Shown here: positions 12,123 through 25,437 of the stretch, piece by piece | Layout of the letters: every line of letters begins with the position of its first letter | How positions within the stretch are numbered: position 1 is the first letter of the stretch | The notes under the pieces: model-generated | The model's database searches: none | The model's input: only the letters and a program-made list of their open reading frames with translations | What the model was told of the DNA's origin: nothing | Source: Balaenoptera acutorostrata | Lineage: Eukaryota; Chordata; Mammalia; Artiodactyla; Balaenopteridae | Assembly: GCF_949987535.1 (NCBI RefSeq) | Contig: NW_026646025.1 | Span: 2,542,001 to 2,606,000 of the forward strand | Direction of reading: 5' to 3' | Length of the DNA: 64,000 bases | Translations under genes and position numbers: made by a program

Positions 12123-13760
12123 TGCTACATGACCCTGGTCATCACAGTTCTCCATGACCTTTGTCATCACAATGCTCTATGTCGCTTTTCATCACAATTC
12201 TCAATGACCACTTTAATCACTATGCTCGCTGACCATTTTCATCATATTTCTCTAGTGTCATTACAATACCCCATGGCCCCTTTCTTCACAATGCTCCATG
12301 ATGCCTGTCATCACAATGCTCCATGGCTTTTGTTATCACAATGCTCCAGGACCAGTTTCATCACAATTCTCCATCCCCTTTGTCATCATGTTGCACAATG
12401 AAACCTTTCATTAAAATGCTCCATGACACTAGTCATCACAATACTCCATGGCCTTTATCGTCACAATGCTCCCATGCACTTTTCATCACGATGTTCCATG
12501 AATACTTTCATCACATTGCTCCATGACCATTGTCATCACAATAGTCCATACCCTTGTCAACACAATGCTGCATAATCCCTGTCATCACAATTCTCCATGA
12601 CTGCTGTCATCACAATAATCCAGGACAATTTTCATCACAGTGCTTCATGCCCCCAGTCATCACAGTGCTCCACGATACCTTTCATCACAATTCCTAGATG
12701 ATCAATATCATCACAATGCCCCATGACACTTGTCATCACAATTCGCTATGACCCTTGTCATCACAATACTCGATGAACCGTGTCATCACAGTGTTCCAGG
12801 ACCCATGTCATCACAATGATCCATGTCTACTTCCATCACAATGCTCCAATACCCCTGTCATCACAATGCTCCATGGCCCCTGTTATCATATTGCTCCATG
12901 ATCTCTTTCATCACAATGCTCCATGACCACTGTCATCACCATGCCTCATAACGGCTCTCATCTCAATGCTCCATGGCCCCTTTCATCACAATGCTCCATG
13001 AACCCTGTCATCACAATGTACCCTGCCCTTTTCATCACCAAGGTCCGTGGGCCCTGTCATCACAAAGCTCCATGCCCTTGTCATCAAAATGCTCCAGAAT
13101 TCTTGTCATCATAATGCTCCATGCCAATGTCATCAAAATGCCCCATGACACTTGTCATCACAATGCTCCATGGCCTTTGTCATCACAATGTTCCATGGCC
13201 CCTGTCATCACAGTGCTCCAGGATACCTTTCATCGCAAATCTAGATGACCACTGTCATCACAATGCCCCATGACAGATGTCATCACAATTCGCCATGGTC
13301 CTTGTCATCACAATGCTCCATGAACCGTGTCATCACAAGGTTCCAGGACACTTGTCATCACAATGATCCAAGATCACATTCATCACAGTGCTCCATGAAA
13401 CCTGTCATCTCAATGCTCCATAGCCTTTTTATTCACAATGCTCCATGGCCCCTGTAATCACAGTGCTCCATGACCCTTTTCATCACAATGCTCCAAGACC
13501 GCTCTCAACACAATGCCCCATGACGCCTGACATCACAAATCTCCATAGCCTCTCTTACAAAAAAGCTCCATGATCGCTTTCAGCAGAATGTTCCATGACA
13601 CTTTTCGTCACAATACTGCAAGACCACTGTCATCACAGAGTTCTCTGCCCATATCATCACAATGTTCCTTGTCACCTTTAATCACAATGCTCCATGCCCT
13701 TTCATCACAATGCTCCAGAAATCTTTTTCATCGCAATGTTCCTTGACTGTGTCATCACAA
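12123..13760 (+). repeat. D block D4, standard 1,638 bp
   Basis: This is a full-length D copy. Private or shared variants include CATGTTGCACAATG (also in D8), CACCAAGGTCCGTGG (also in D9) and TCCAGGATACC (also in D3 and D7). The pattern of sharing is a mosaic, not a simple tree. Confidence 0.94.
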
Positions 13761-15485
13761 TGCTCCATGGCCGTCATCAGCACAATGCTCCAGAATTCTT
13801 GTCATCACAATGCTCCATGACCATGTCATCACAATGCTCCATGGCCCTTGTCAGCACAATGCTCCACAATTCTTGTCATCACAATGTTCCATGACCGTGT
13901 CATCACAATGTTCCATGGCCGTGTCATCACAATGCTCCATGGCCCTTGTCATCATAATTCTCCAGAATTCTTGTCATTACTATATTCCATGAACGTGTCA
14001 TCACAATGCTCTATGGCGCTTGTCATCAGAATGCTCCAGAATTCTTGTCATCACAATGTTCCATGACCGTGTCATCACAATGCTCCATCGCCTTTGTCAT
14101 CAGAATGCTCCAGAATTCTTGTCATCACAATGTTCCATGACCGTGTCATCACAATGCTCCATGGCCCTTGTCAGCACAATGCTCCAGAATTCTTGTCATC
14201 ACAATGTTCCATGGCCGTGTTATCACAATGCTCCATGGCCCTTGTCAGCACAATGCTCCAGAATTCTTGTCATGACAATGTTCCATGGCCGTGTCATCAC
14301 AATTCTCCATGAAAATTGTCATCACAATACTCCAGAATTCTTGTCATCACAATGTTCCATGGCCGTGTCATCACAATGCTCCATGGCCCTTGTCATGACA
14401 ATGCTCCAGAATTCTTCTCATCACAATGCTCCATGACCGTGTCATCACAATGCTCCATGGCCATTGTCATCACAATGCTCCAGAATTCTTGTCATCAAAA
14501 TGTTCCATGGCCGTGTCATCACAATGCTCCATGAACCTTGTCATCACAATTCTACAGAATACTTGTCATCACAATGTTCCATGGCCGTGTCATCACAATG
14601 CTCCATGGCCTTGTCATGACAATGCTCCAGAATTCTTCTCATCACAATGTTCCATGACCGTGTCATCACAATGCTCCATGGCCATTGTCATCACAATGCT
14701 CCAGAATACTTGTCATCACATTTTACCATGGCCGTGTCATCACAATGCTCCATGACCCTTGTCATCATAATGCTCCAGAATTCTTCTCATCACAATGTTC
14801 CATGACCCTATCATCACAATGCTCCATGGCCCTTGTCATGACAATGCTCCAGAATTCTTCTCATCACAATGTTCCATGACCGTGTCATCACAATTCTCCA
14901 TGGCCACTGTCATCACAATTCTCCAGAATTCTTGTAATCACAATGTTCCATGGCCGTGTCGTCACAATGCTCCATGGCCATTGTCATCACAATGCTCCAG
15001 ATTTCTTGTCATCACAATGTTCCATGACCGTGTCATCACAATGCTCCATCGCCTTTGTCATCAGAATGCTCCAGAATTCTTGTCATCACAATGTTCCATG
15101 ACCGTGTCATCACAATGCTCGATGGCCCTTGTCAGCACAATGCTCCAGAATTCTTGTCATCACAATGTGTCATGGCCGTGTCATCACAATGCTCCATGGC
15201 CCTTGTCATCATAATGCTCCAGAATTCTTCTCATCACAATGTTCCATGACCGTATCATCACAATGCTCCATGGCCATTGTCAGCACAATGCTCCAGAATT
15301 CTTCTCATGACAATGTTCCATGACCGTGTCATCACAATGCTCAATGGCCCTTCTCATCACAATGCTCCAGAATTTTTGTCATCACAATGTTCCATGACCA
15401 TGTCATCACAATGGTCCATGGCCCTAGTCAGCACAATGCTCCAGAATTCTTGTCATCACAATGTTCCATGACCGTGTCATCACAA
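13761..15485 (+). repeat. 74-bp trimer array T6
   Basis: The length is 1,725 bp, 23 x 74 plus 23 bp, consistent with one extra C monomer and a single-base loss. The loss is visible as CCATGGCCTTGTC near 14600. It also carries the unusual CATTTTACCATGG variant at about 14719, shared with T7, T9, T10 and T11. TGGTCCATGGCCCTAG lies just before the next D block. Confidence 0.93.
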
Positions 15486-17123
15486 TGCTACATGACCCTG
15501 GTCATCACAGTTCTCCATGACCTTTGTCATCACAATGCTCTATGTCGCTTTTCATCACAATTCTCAATGACCACTTTAATCAATATGCTCGCTGACCATT
15601 TTCTTCATATTTCTCTAGTGTCATTACAATACCCCATGGCCCCTTTCTTCACAATGCTCCATGATGCCTGTCATCACAATGCTCCATGGCTTTTGTTATC
15701 ACAATGCTCCAGGACCAGTTTCATCACAATTCTCCATCCCCTTTGTCATCATGGTGCACAATGAAACCTTTCATTAAAATGCTCCATGACACTAGTCATC
15801 ACAATACTCCATGGCCTTTATCGTCACAATGCTCCCATGCACTTTTCATCACGATGTTCCATGAATACTTTCATCACATTGCTCCATGACCATTGTCATC
15901 ACAATAGTCCATACCCTTGTCAACACAATGCTGCATAATCCCTGTCATCACAATTCTCCATGACTGCTGTCATCACAATAATCCAGGACAATTTTCATCA
16001 CAGTGCTTCATGCCCCCAGTCATCACAGTGCTCCACGATACCTTTCATCACAATTCCTAGATGATCAATGTCATCACAATGCCCCATGTCACTTGTCATC
16101 ACAATTCGCTATGACCCTTGTCATCACAATACTCGATGAACCGTGTCATCACAGTGTTCCAGGACACATGTCATCACAATGATCCATGTCTACTTCCATC
16201 ACAATGCTCCAATACCCCTGTCATCACAATGCTCCATGGCCCCTGTTATCATATTGCTCCATGATCTCTTTCATCACAATGCTCCATGACCACTGTCATC
16301 ACCATGCCTCATAACGGCTCTCATCTCAATGCTCCATGGCCCCTTTCATCACAATGCTCCATGAACCCTGTCATCACAATGTACCCTGCCCTTTTCATCA
16401 CAAAGCTCCGTGGGCCCTGTCATCACAATGCTCCATGCCCTTGTCATCAAAATGCTCCAGAACTCTTGTCATCATAATGCTCCATGCCAATGTCATCAAA
16501 ATGCCCCATGACACTTGTCATCACAATGCTCCATGGCCTTTGTCATCACAATGTTCCATGGCCCCTGTCATCACAGTGCTCCATGATACCATTCATCGCA
16601 AATCTAGATGACAACTGTCATCACAATGCCCCATGACAGATGTCATCACAATTCGCCATGGTCCTTGTCATCACAATGCTCCATGAACCGTGTCATCACA
16701 AGGTTCCAGGACACTTGTCATCACAATGATCCAAGATCACATTCATCACAGTGCTCCATGCACCCTGTCATCTCAATGCTCCATAGCCTTTGTATTCACA
16801 ATGCTCCATGGCCCCTGTAATCACAGTGCTCCATGACCCTTTTCATCACAATGCTCCAAGACCGCTCTCAACACAATGCCCCATGACGCCTGACATCACA
16901 AATCTCCATAGCCTCTCTTACCAAAAAGCTCCAAGATCGCTGTCAGCAGAATGTTCCATGACAATTTTCGTCACAATCCTGCAAGACCACTGTCATCACA
17001 GAGTTCTCTGCCCATATCATCACAATGTTCCTTGTCACCTTTAATCACAATGCTCCATGCCCTTTCATCACAATGCTCCAGAAATCTTTTTCATCGCAAT
17101 GTTCCTTGACTGTGTCATCACAA
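15486..17123 (+). repeat. D block D5, standard 1,638 bp
   Basis: This is a full-length copy from TGCTACATGACCCTGG to TTCCTTGACTGTGTC. Near its right end it differs from other copies by small changes, such as GCTCCAAGATCGC and CACAATCCTGC. Confidence 0.94.
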
Positions 17124-20100
17124 TGCTCCATGGCCGTCATCAGCACAATGCTCCAGAATTCTTGTCATCACAATGCTCCATGACCGTGTCATCACAATGC
17201 TCCATGGCCCTTATCATCACAATGCTCCAGAATTCTTGTCATCACAATGTTCCATGACCGTATCATCACATTGCTCCATGGCCCTTGTCAGCACAATGCT
17301 CCACAATTCTTGTCATCACAATGTTCCATGACCGTGTCATCACAATGTTCCATGGCCGTGTCATCACAATGCTCCATGGCCCTTTCAGCACAATGCTCCA
17401 GAATTCCTGTCATCACAATGTTCCATGACCGTGTCATCACAATGCTCCATGGCCCTTGTCATCACAATGCTCCAGAATTCTTGTCATCAGAATGTTCCAT
17501 ACCGTGTCATCACAATGCTCCATGGCCATTGTCATCACAATGCTCCAGAATACTTGTCATCACAATGTTCCTTGGCCGTGTCATCACAATGCTCCATGGC
17601 CCTTGTCATCACAATTCTCCAGAATTCTTGTCATCACAATGTTCCATGACCGTATCACCACATTGCTCCATGGCCCTTGTCAGCACAATGCTCCACAATA
17701 CTTGTCATCACAATGTTCCATGACCGTGTCATCACAATGTTCCATGGCCGTGTCATCACAATGCTCCATGGCCCTTGTCATCATAATGCTCCAGAAATCT
17801 TGTCATTACTATATTCCATGAACGTGTCATCACAATGCTCTATGGCGCTTGTCATCAGAATTCTCCAGAATTCTTTTCATCACAATGTTCCATGACCGTG
17901 TCATCACAATGCTCCATGGCCCTTGTCAGCACAATGCTCCAGAATTCTTGTCATCACAATGTTCCATGGCCATGTCATCACAATTCTCCATGAACCTTGT
18001 CATCACATTGCTCCAGAATTCTTGTCATCACAATGTTCCATGGCCGTGTCTCACAATGCCTCATGGCCCTTGTCATGACAATGCTCCAGAATTCTTCTCA
18101 TCACAATGATCCATGACCGTGTCATCACAATGCTCCATCGCCTTTGTCATCAGAAATCTCCAGAATTCTTGTCATCACAATGTTCCATGACCGTGTCATC
18201 ACGATGCTCCATGGCCCTTGTCAGCACAATGCTCCAGAATTCTTGTCATCACAATGTTCCATGGCCGTGTCATCACAATGCTCCATGGCCCTTGTCATGA
18301 CAATGCTCCAGAATTCTTCTCATCACAATGTTCCATGACCGTGTCATCACAATGCTCCATCGCCTTTGTCATCAGAATGCTCCAGAATTCTTGTCATCAC
18401 AATGTTCCATGACCGTGTCATCACAATGCTCCATGGCCCTTGTCAGCACAGTGCTCCAGAATTCTTTTCATCACAATGTTCCATGGCCGTGTCATCACAA
18501 TTCTCCATGAACCTTGTCATCACAATTCTGCAGAATTCTTGTCATCACAATGTTCCATGGCCGTGTCATCACAATGCTCCATGGCCCTTGTCAGCACAAT
18601 GCTCCAGAATTCTTGTCATCACAATGTTCCATGGCCGTGTCATCACAATTCTCCATGAAACTTGTCATCACAATACTCCAGAATTCTTGTCATCACAATG
18701 TTCCATGGCCGTGTCATCACAATGCTCCATGGCCCTTGTCATGACAATGCTCCAGAATTCTTCTCATCACAATGCTCCATGACCGTGTCATCACAATGCT
18801 CCATGGCCATTGTCATCACAATGCTCCAGAATTCTTGTCATCACAATGTTCCATGGCCGTGTCATCACAATGCTCCATGAACCTTGTCATCACAATTCTA
18901 CAGAATACTTGTCATCACAATGTTCCATGGCCGTGTCATCACAATGCTCCATGGCCTTGTCATGACAATGCTCCAGAATTCTTCTCATCACAATGTTCCA
19001 TGACCGTGTCATCACAATGCTCCATGGCCATTGTCATCACAATGCTCCAGAATACTTGTCATCACATTTTACCATGGCCGTGTCATCACAATGCTCCATG
19101 ACCCTTGTCATCATAATGCTCCAGAATTCTTGTCATCACAATGTTCCATGACCGTATCATCACAATGCTCCATGGCCATTGTCATGACAATGCTCCAGAA
19201 TTCTTCTCATCACAATGTTCCATGACCGTGTCATCACAATGCTCCATGGCCACTGTCATCACAATGCTCCAGAATTCTTGTCATCACAATGTTCCATGGC
19301 CGTGTCATCACAATGCTCCATGGCCATTGTCATCACAATGCTCCAGATTTCTTGTCATCACAATGTTCCATGGCCGTGTCATCACAATGCTCCATGGCCC
19401 TTGTCATCATAATGCTCCAGAATTCTTGTCATCACAATGTTCCATGGCCGTGTCATCACAATGCTCCATGGCCCTTGTCATCATAATGCTCCAGAATTCT
19501 TGTCATCACAATGTTCCATGACCCTATCATCACAATGCTCCATGGCGCTTGTCATGACAATGCTCCAGAATTCTTCTCATCACAATGTTCCATGACCGTG
19601 TCATCACAATGCTCCATGGCCACTGTCATCACAATGCTCCAGAATTCTTGTCATCACAATGTTCCATACCGTGTCATCACAATCCTCCTTGGCCATTGTT
19701 ATCACAATGCTCCAGAATTCTTCTCATCACAATGGTCCATGACCGTGTCATCACAATGCTCCATCGCCTTTGTCATCAGAATGCTCCAGAATTCTTGTCA
19801 TCACAATGATCCATGACCGTGTCATTAAAATGCTCGATGACCCTTGTCAGCACAATGCTCCAGAATTCTTGTCATCACAATGTTCCATGGCCGTGTCATC
19901 ACAATGCTCCATGGCCCTTGTCATCATAATGCTCCAGAATTCCTGTCATTACTATATTCCATGAACGTGTCATCACAATGCTCCATGAACCTTGTCATCA
20001 CAATTCTCCAGAATTCTTGTCATCACAATGTTCCATGGCCGTGTCATCACAATGCTCCATGGCCCTTGTCAGCACAATGCTCCAGAATTCTTGTCATCAC

Positions 20101-23100
20101 AATGTTCCATGGAAGTGTCATCACAATTCTCCATGAACCTTCTCATCACAATTCTCCAGAATTCTTGTCATCACAATGTTCCATGGCCGTGTCATCAAAA
20201 TGCTCCATGGCCCTTGTCATGACAATGCTCCAGAATTCTTCTCATCACAATGATCCATGACCGTGTCATAACAATGCTCCATGGCCATTGTCATCACAAT
20301 GCTCCAGAATTCTTGTCATCACAATGTTCCATGGCCGTGTCATCACAATGCTCCATGAGCCTTGTCATCACAATTCTCCAGAATTCTTGTCATCACAATG
20401 TTCCTGGCCGTGTCATCACAATGCTCCATGGCCCTTGTCATGACAATGCTCCAGAATTCTTCTCATCACAATGTTCCATGACCGTGTCATCACAATGCTC
20501 CATGGCCATTGTCATCACAATGCTCCAGAATACTTGTCATCACAATGTTCCATGGCCGTGTCATCACAATGCTCCATGGCCCTTGTCATCATAATGCTCC
20601 AGAATTCTTGTCATCACAATGTTCCATGACCGTATCATCACAATGCTCCATGGCCCTTGTCATGAAAATGCTCCAGAATTCTTCTCATCACAATGTTCTA
20701 TGACCGTGTCATCACAATGCTCCATGGCAACTGTCATCACAATGCTCCAGAATATTTGTCATCACAATGTTCCATGGCCGTGTCATCACAATGCTCCATG
20801 GCCATTGTCATCACAATGCTCCAGATTTCTTGTCATCACAATGTTCCATGCCCGTGTCATCACAATGCTCCATCGCCTTTGTCATCAGAATGCTCCAGAA
20901 TTCTTGTCATCACAATGTTCCATGACCGTGTCATCACAATGCTCCATGGCCCTTGTCAGCACAATGCTCCAGAATTCTTGTCATCACAATGTTCCATGGC
21001 CGTGTCATCACAATGCTCCATGGCACTTGTCATCATAATGCTCCAGAATTCTTCTCATCACAATGTTCCATGACCGTATCATCACAATGCTCCATGGCCA
21101 TTGTCATCACAATGCTCCAGAATACTTGTCATCACAATGTTCCATGGCCGTGTCATCACAATGCTCCATGGCCCTTGTCATCATAATGCTCCAGAATTCT
21201 TGTCATCACAATATTCCATGACCGTATCATCACAATGCTCCATGGCCATTGTCATCACAATACTCCAGAATACTTGTCATCACAATGTTCCATTGCCGTG
21301 TCATCACAATGCTCCATGGCCCTTGTCATCATAATGCTCCAGAATTCTTGTCATCACAATGTTCCATGACCGTATCATCACAATGCTCCATGGCCCTTGT
21401 CTGCACAATGCTCCAAAATTCTTGTCATCACAATGTTCCATGACCGTGTCATCACAATGTTCCATGGCCGTGTCATTACAATGCTCCATTGCCCTTGTCA
21501 TCATAATGCTCCAGAATTCCTGTCATTACTATATTCCATGAACGTGTCATCACAATGCTCTATGGCGCTTGTCATCAGAATGCTCCAGAATACTTGTCAT
21601 CACAATGTTCCATGACCGTGTCATCACAATGCTCCATGGCCCTTGTCAGCACAATGCTCCAGAATTCTTGTCATCACAATGTTCCATGGCCGTGTCATCA
21701 CAATGCTCCATGGCACTTGTCATCATAATGCTCCAGAATTCTTCTCATCACAATGTTCCATGACCGTATCATCACAATGCTCCATGGCCCTTGTCATGAA
21801 AATGCTCCAGAATTCTTCTCATCACAATGTTCCATGACTGTGTCATCACAATGCTCCATGGCCACTGTCATCACAATGCTCCAGAATTCTTGTCATCACA
21901 ATGTTCCATGGCCGTGTCATCACAATGCTCCATGGCCATTGTCATCACAATGCTCCAGATTTCTTGTCATCACAATGTTCCATGCCCGTGTCATCACAAT
22001 GCTCCATCGCCTTTGTCATCAGAATGCTCCAGAATTCTTGTCATCACAATGTTCCATGACCGTGTCATCACAATGCTCCATGGCCCTTGTCAGCACAATG
22101 CTCCAGAATTCTTGTCATCACAATGTTCCATGGCCGTGTCATCACAATGCTCCATGGCACTTGTCATCATAATGCTCCAGAATTCTTCTCATCACAATGT
22201 TCCATGACCGTATCATCACAATGCTCCATGGCCGTTGTCATCACAATGCTCCAGAATACTTGTCATCACAATGTTCCATGGCCGTGTCATCACAATGCTC
22301 CATGGCCCTTGTCATCATAATGCTCCAGAATTCTTGTCATCACAATATTCCATGACCGTATCATCACAATGCTCCATGGCCATTGTCATCACAATACTCC
22401 AGAATACTTGTCATCACAATGTTCCATTGCCGTGTCATCACAATGCTCCATGGCCCTTGTCATCATAATGCTCCAGAATTCTTGTCATCAAAATGTTCCA
22501 TGACTGTATCATCACAATGCTCCATGGCCCTTGTCTGCACAATGCTCCAAAATTCTTGTCATCACAATGTTCCATGACCGTGTCATCACAATGTTCCATG
22601 GCCGTGTCATCACAATGCTCCATTGCCCTTGTCATCATAATGCTCCAGAATTCCTGTCATTACTATATTCCATGAACGTGTCATCACAATGCTCTATGGC
22701 GCTTGTCATCAGAATGCTCCAGAATACTTGTCATCACAATGTTCCATGACCGTGTCATCACAATGCTCCATGGCCCTTGTCAGTACAATGCCCCAGAATT
22801 CTTGTCATCACAATGTTCCATGGCCGTGTCATCACAAATCTCCATGAACCTTGTCATCACAATTCTCCAGAATTCTTGTCATCACAATGTTCCTTTACCG
22901 TGTCATCACAATGCTCCATGGCCCTTGTCATGACAATGTTCCAGAATTCTTCTCATCACAGTGTTCCATGACCGTGTCATCACAATTCTCCATGGCCATT
23001 GTCATCACAATGCTCCAGAATTCTTGTCATCACAATGTTCCATGGCCGTGTCATCACAATGCTCCATGGCCCTTGTCATCATAATGCTCCAGAATTCTTG

Positions 23101-23799
23101 TCATCACAATGTTCCATGGCCTTGTCATCACAATGCTCCATGGCCCTTGTCATCATAATGCTCCAGAATTCTTCTCATCACAATGTTCCATGACTGTATC
23201 ATCACAATGCTCCATGGCCCTTCTCATGACAATGCTCCAGAATTCTTCTCATCACAATGTTCCATGACCGTGTCATCACAATGCTCCATGGCCACTGTCA
23301 TCACAATGCTCCAGAATTCTTGTCATCACAATGTTCCATGGCCGTGTCATCACAATTCTCCATGGCCATTGTCATCACAATGCTCCAGATTTCTTGTCAT
23401 CACAATGTTCCATGACCGTGTCATCACAATGCTCCATCGCCTTTGTCATCAGAATGCTCCAGAATTCTTGTCATCACAATGTTCCATGACCGTGTCATCA
23501 CAATGCTGCATGGCCCTTGTCAGCACAATTCTCCAGAATTCTTCTCATGACAATGTTCCATGACCGTGTCATCACAATGCTCCATGGCCCTTGTCATCGC
23601 AATGCTGCAGAATTCTTGTCATCACAATGTTGCATGACCGTGTCATCACAATGCTCAATGGCCATTGTCATCACAATGCTCCAGAATTTTTGTCATCACA
23701 ATGTTCCATGACCATGTCATCACAATGGTCCATGGCCCTAGTCAGCACAATGCTCCAGAATTCTTGTCATCACAATGTTCCATGACCGTGTCATCACAA
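17124..23799 (+). repeat. 74-bp trimer array T7 (6.7 kb)
   Basis: The length is 6,676 bp, about 90 trimers, one of the two longest T arrays. It holds four TTACTATATTCC markers (about 17805, 19948, 21525, 22660), CATTTTACCATGG (about 19066), the one-base-short TTCCATACCGTG (about 17498 and 19665) and the two-base-short TTCCTGGCCGTG (about 20401). Internal duplication explains part of its length (see 20600-22770). TGGTCCATGGCCCTAG near 23726 marks the approach to the next D block. Confidence 0.93.
20600..22770 (+). repeat. 1,134-bp tandem duplication inside T7
   Basis: Variant order is repeated at 1,134-bp spacing: TTGTCATGAAAATG, ATGCCCGTGTC, GGCACTTGTC, TCCATTGCCGTG, GTCTGCAC and TTACTATATT each occur in both halves. 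The size is 15 x 74 + 24, so one C-C double monomer lies in each copy. Copies are nearly identical by eye. Limits are approximate because the flanks are the same repeat. Confidence 0.85.
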
Positions 23800-25437
23800 T
23801 GCTACATGACCCTGGTCATCACAGTTCTCCATGACCTTTGTCATCACAATGCTCTATGTCGCTTTTCATCACAATTCTCAATGACCACTTTAATCACTAT
23901 GCTCGCTGACCATTTTCATCATATTTCTCTAGTGTCATTACAATACCCCATGGCCCCTTTCTTCACAATGCTCCATGATGCCTGTCATCACAATGCTCCA
24001 TGGCTTTTGTTATCACAATGCTCCAGGACCAGTTTCATCACAATTCTCCATCCCCTTTGTCATCATGGTGCACAATGAAACCTTTCATTAAAATGCTCCA
24101 TGACACTAGTCATCACAATACTCCATGGCCTTTATCGTCACAATGCTCCCATGCACTTTTCATCACGATGTTCCATGAATACTTTCATCACATTGCTCCA
24201 TGACCATTGTCATCACAATAGTCCATACCCTTGTCAACACAATGCTGCATAATCCCTGTCATCACAATTCTCCATGACTGCTGTCATCACAATAATCCAG
24301 GACAATTTTCATCACAGTGCTTCATGCCCCCAGTCATCACAGTGTTCCACGATACCTTTCATCACAATTCCTAGATGATCAATATCATCACAATGCCCCA
24401 TGACACTTGTCATCACAATTCGCTATGACCCTTGTCATCACAATACTCGATGAACCGTGTCATCACAGTGTTCCAGGACCCATGTCATCACAATGATCCA
24501 TGTCTACTTCCATCACAATGCTCCAATACCCCTGTCATCACAATGCTCCATGGCCCCTGTTATCATATTGCTCCATGATCTCTTTCATCACAATGCTCCA
24601 TGACCACTGTCATCACCATGCCTCATAACGGCTCTCATCTCAATGCTCCATGGCCCCTTTCATCACAATGCTCCATGAACCCTGTCATCACAATGTACCC
24701 TGCCCTTTTCATCACAAAGCTCCGTGGGCCCTGTCATCACAAAGCTCCATGCCCTTGTCATCAAAATGCTCCAGAATTCTTGTCATCATAATGCTCCATG
24801 CCAATGTCATCAAAATGCCCCATGACACTTGTCATCACAATGCTCCATGGCCTTTGTCATCAGAATGTTCCATGGCCCCTGTCATCACAGTGCTCCATGA
24901 TACCTTTCATCGCAAATCTAGATGACCACTGTCATCACAATGCCCCATGACAGATGTCATCACAATTCGCCATGGTCCTTGTCATCACAATGCTCCATGA
25001 ACCGTGTCATCACAAGGTTCCAGGACACTTGTCATCACAATGATCCAAGATCACATTCATCACAGTGCTCCATGAAACCTGTCATCTCAATGCTCCATAG
25101 CCTTTTTATTCACAATGCTCCATGGCCCCTGTAATCACAGTGCTCCATGACCCTTTTCATCACAATGCTCCAAGACCGCTCTCAACACAATGCCCCATGA
25201 CGCCTGACATCACAAATCTCCATAGCCTCTCTTACCAAAAAGCTCCATGATCGCTTTCAGCAGAATGTTCCATGACACTTTTCGTCACAATACTGCAAGA
25301 CCACTGTCATCACAGAGTTCTCTGCCCATATCATCACAATGTTCCTTGTCACCTTTAATCACAATGCTCCATGCCCTTTCATCACAATGCTCCAGAAAAC
25401 TTTTTCATCGCAATGTTCCTTGACTGTTTCATCACAA
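23800..25437 (+). repeat. D block D6, standard 1,638 bp
   Basis: This is a full-length copy. Its terminal part has CAGAAAACTTTTTC and TTGACTGTTTC, shared with D8 (37273 region) but not with D7 between them. That suggests exchange between non-adjacent units. Confidence 0.94.

Noticed and set aside
21304..21504. Minus-strand runs (66 codons, also near 8684, 22438, 28266)
   Set aside because: They recur only where the same C-C double and GTCTGCAC variants remove the usual TGA stops created by TCATCA on the reverse strand. They are copies of one repeat arrangement, not genes.
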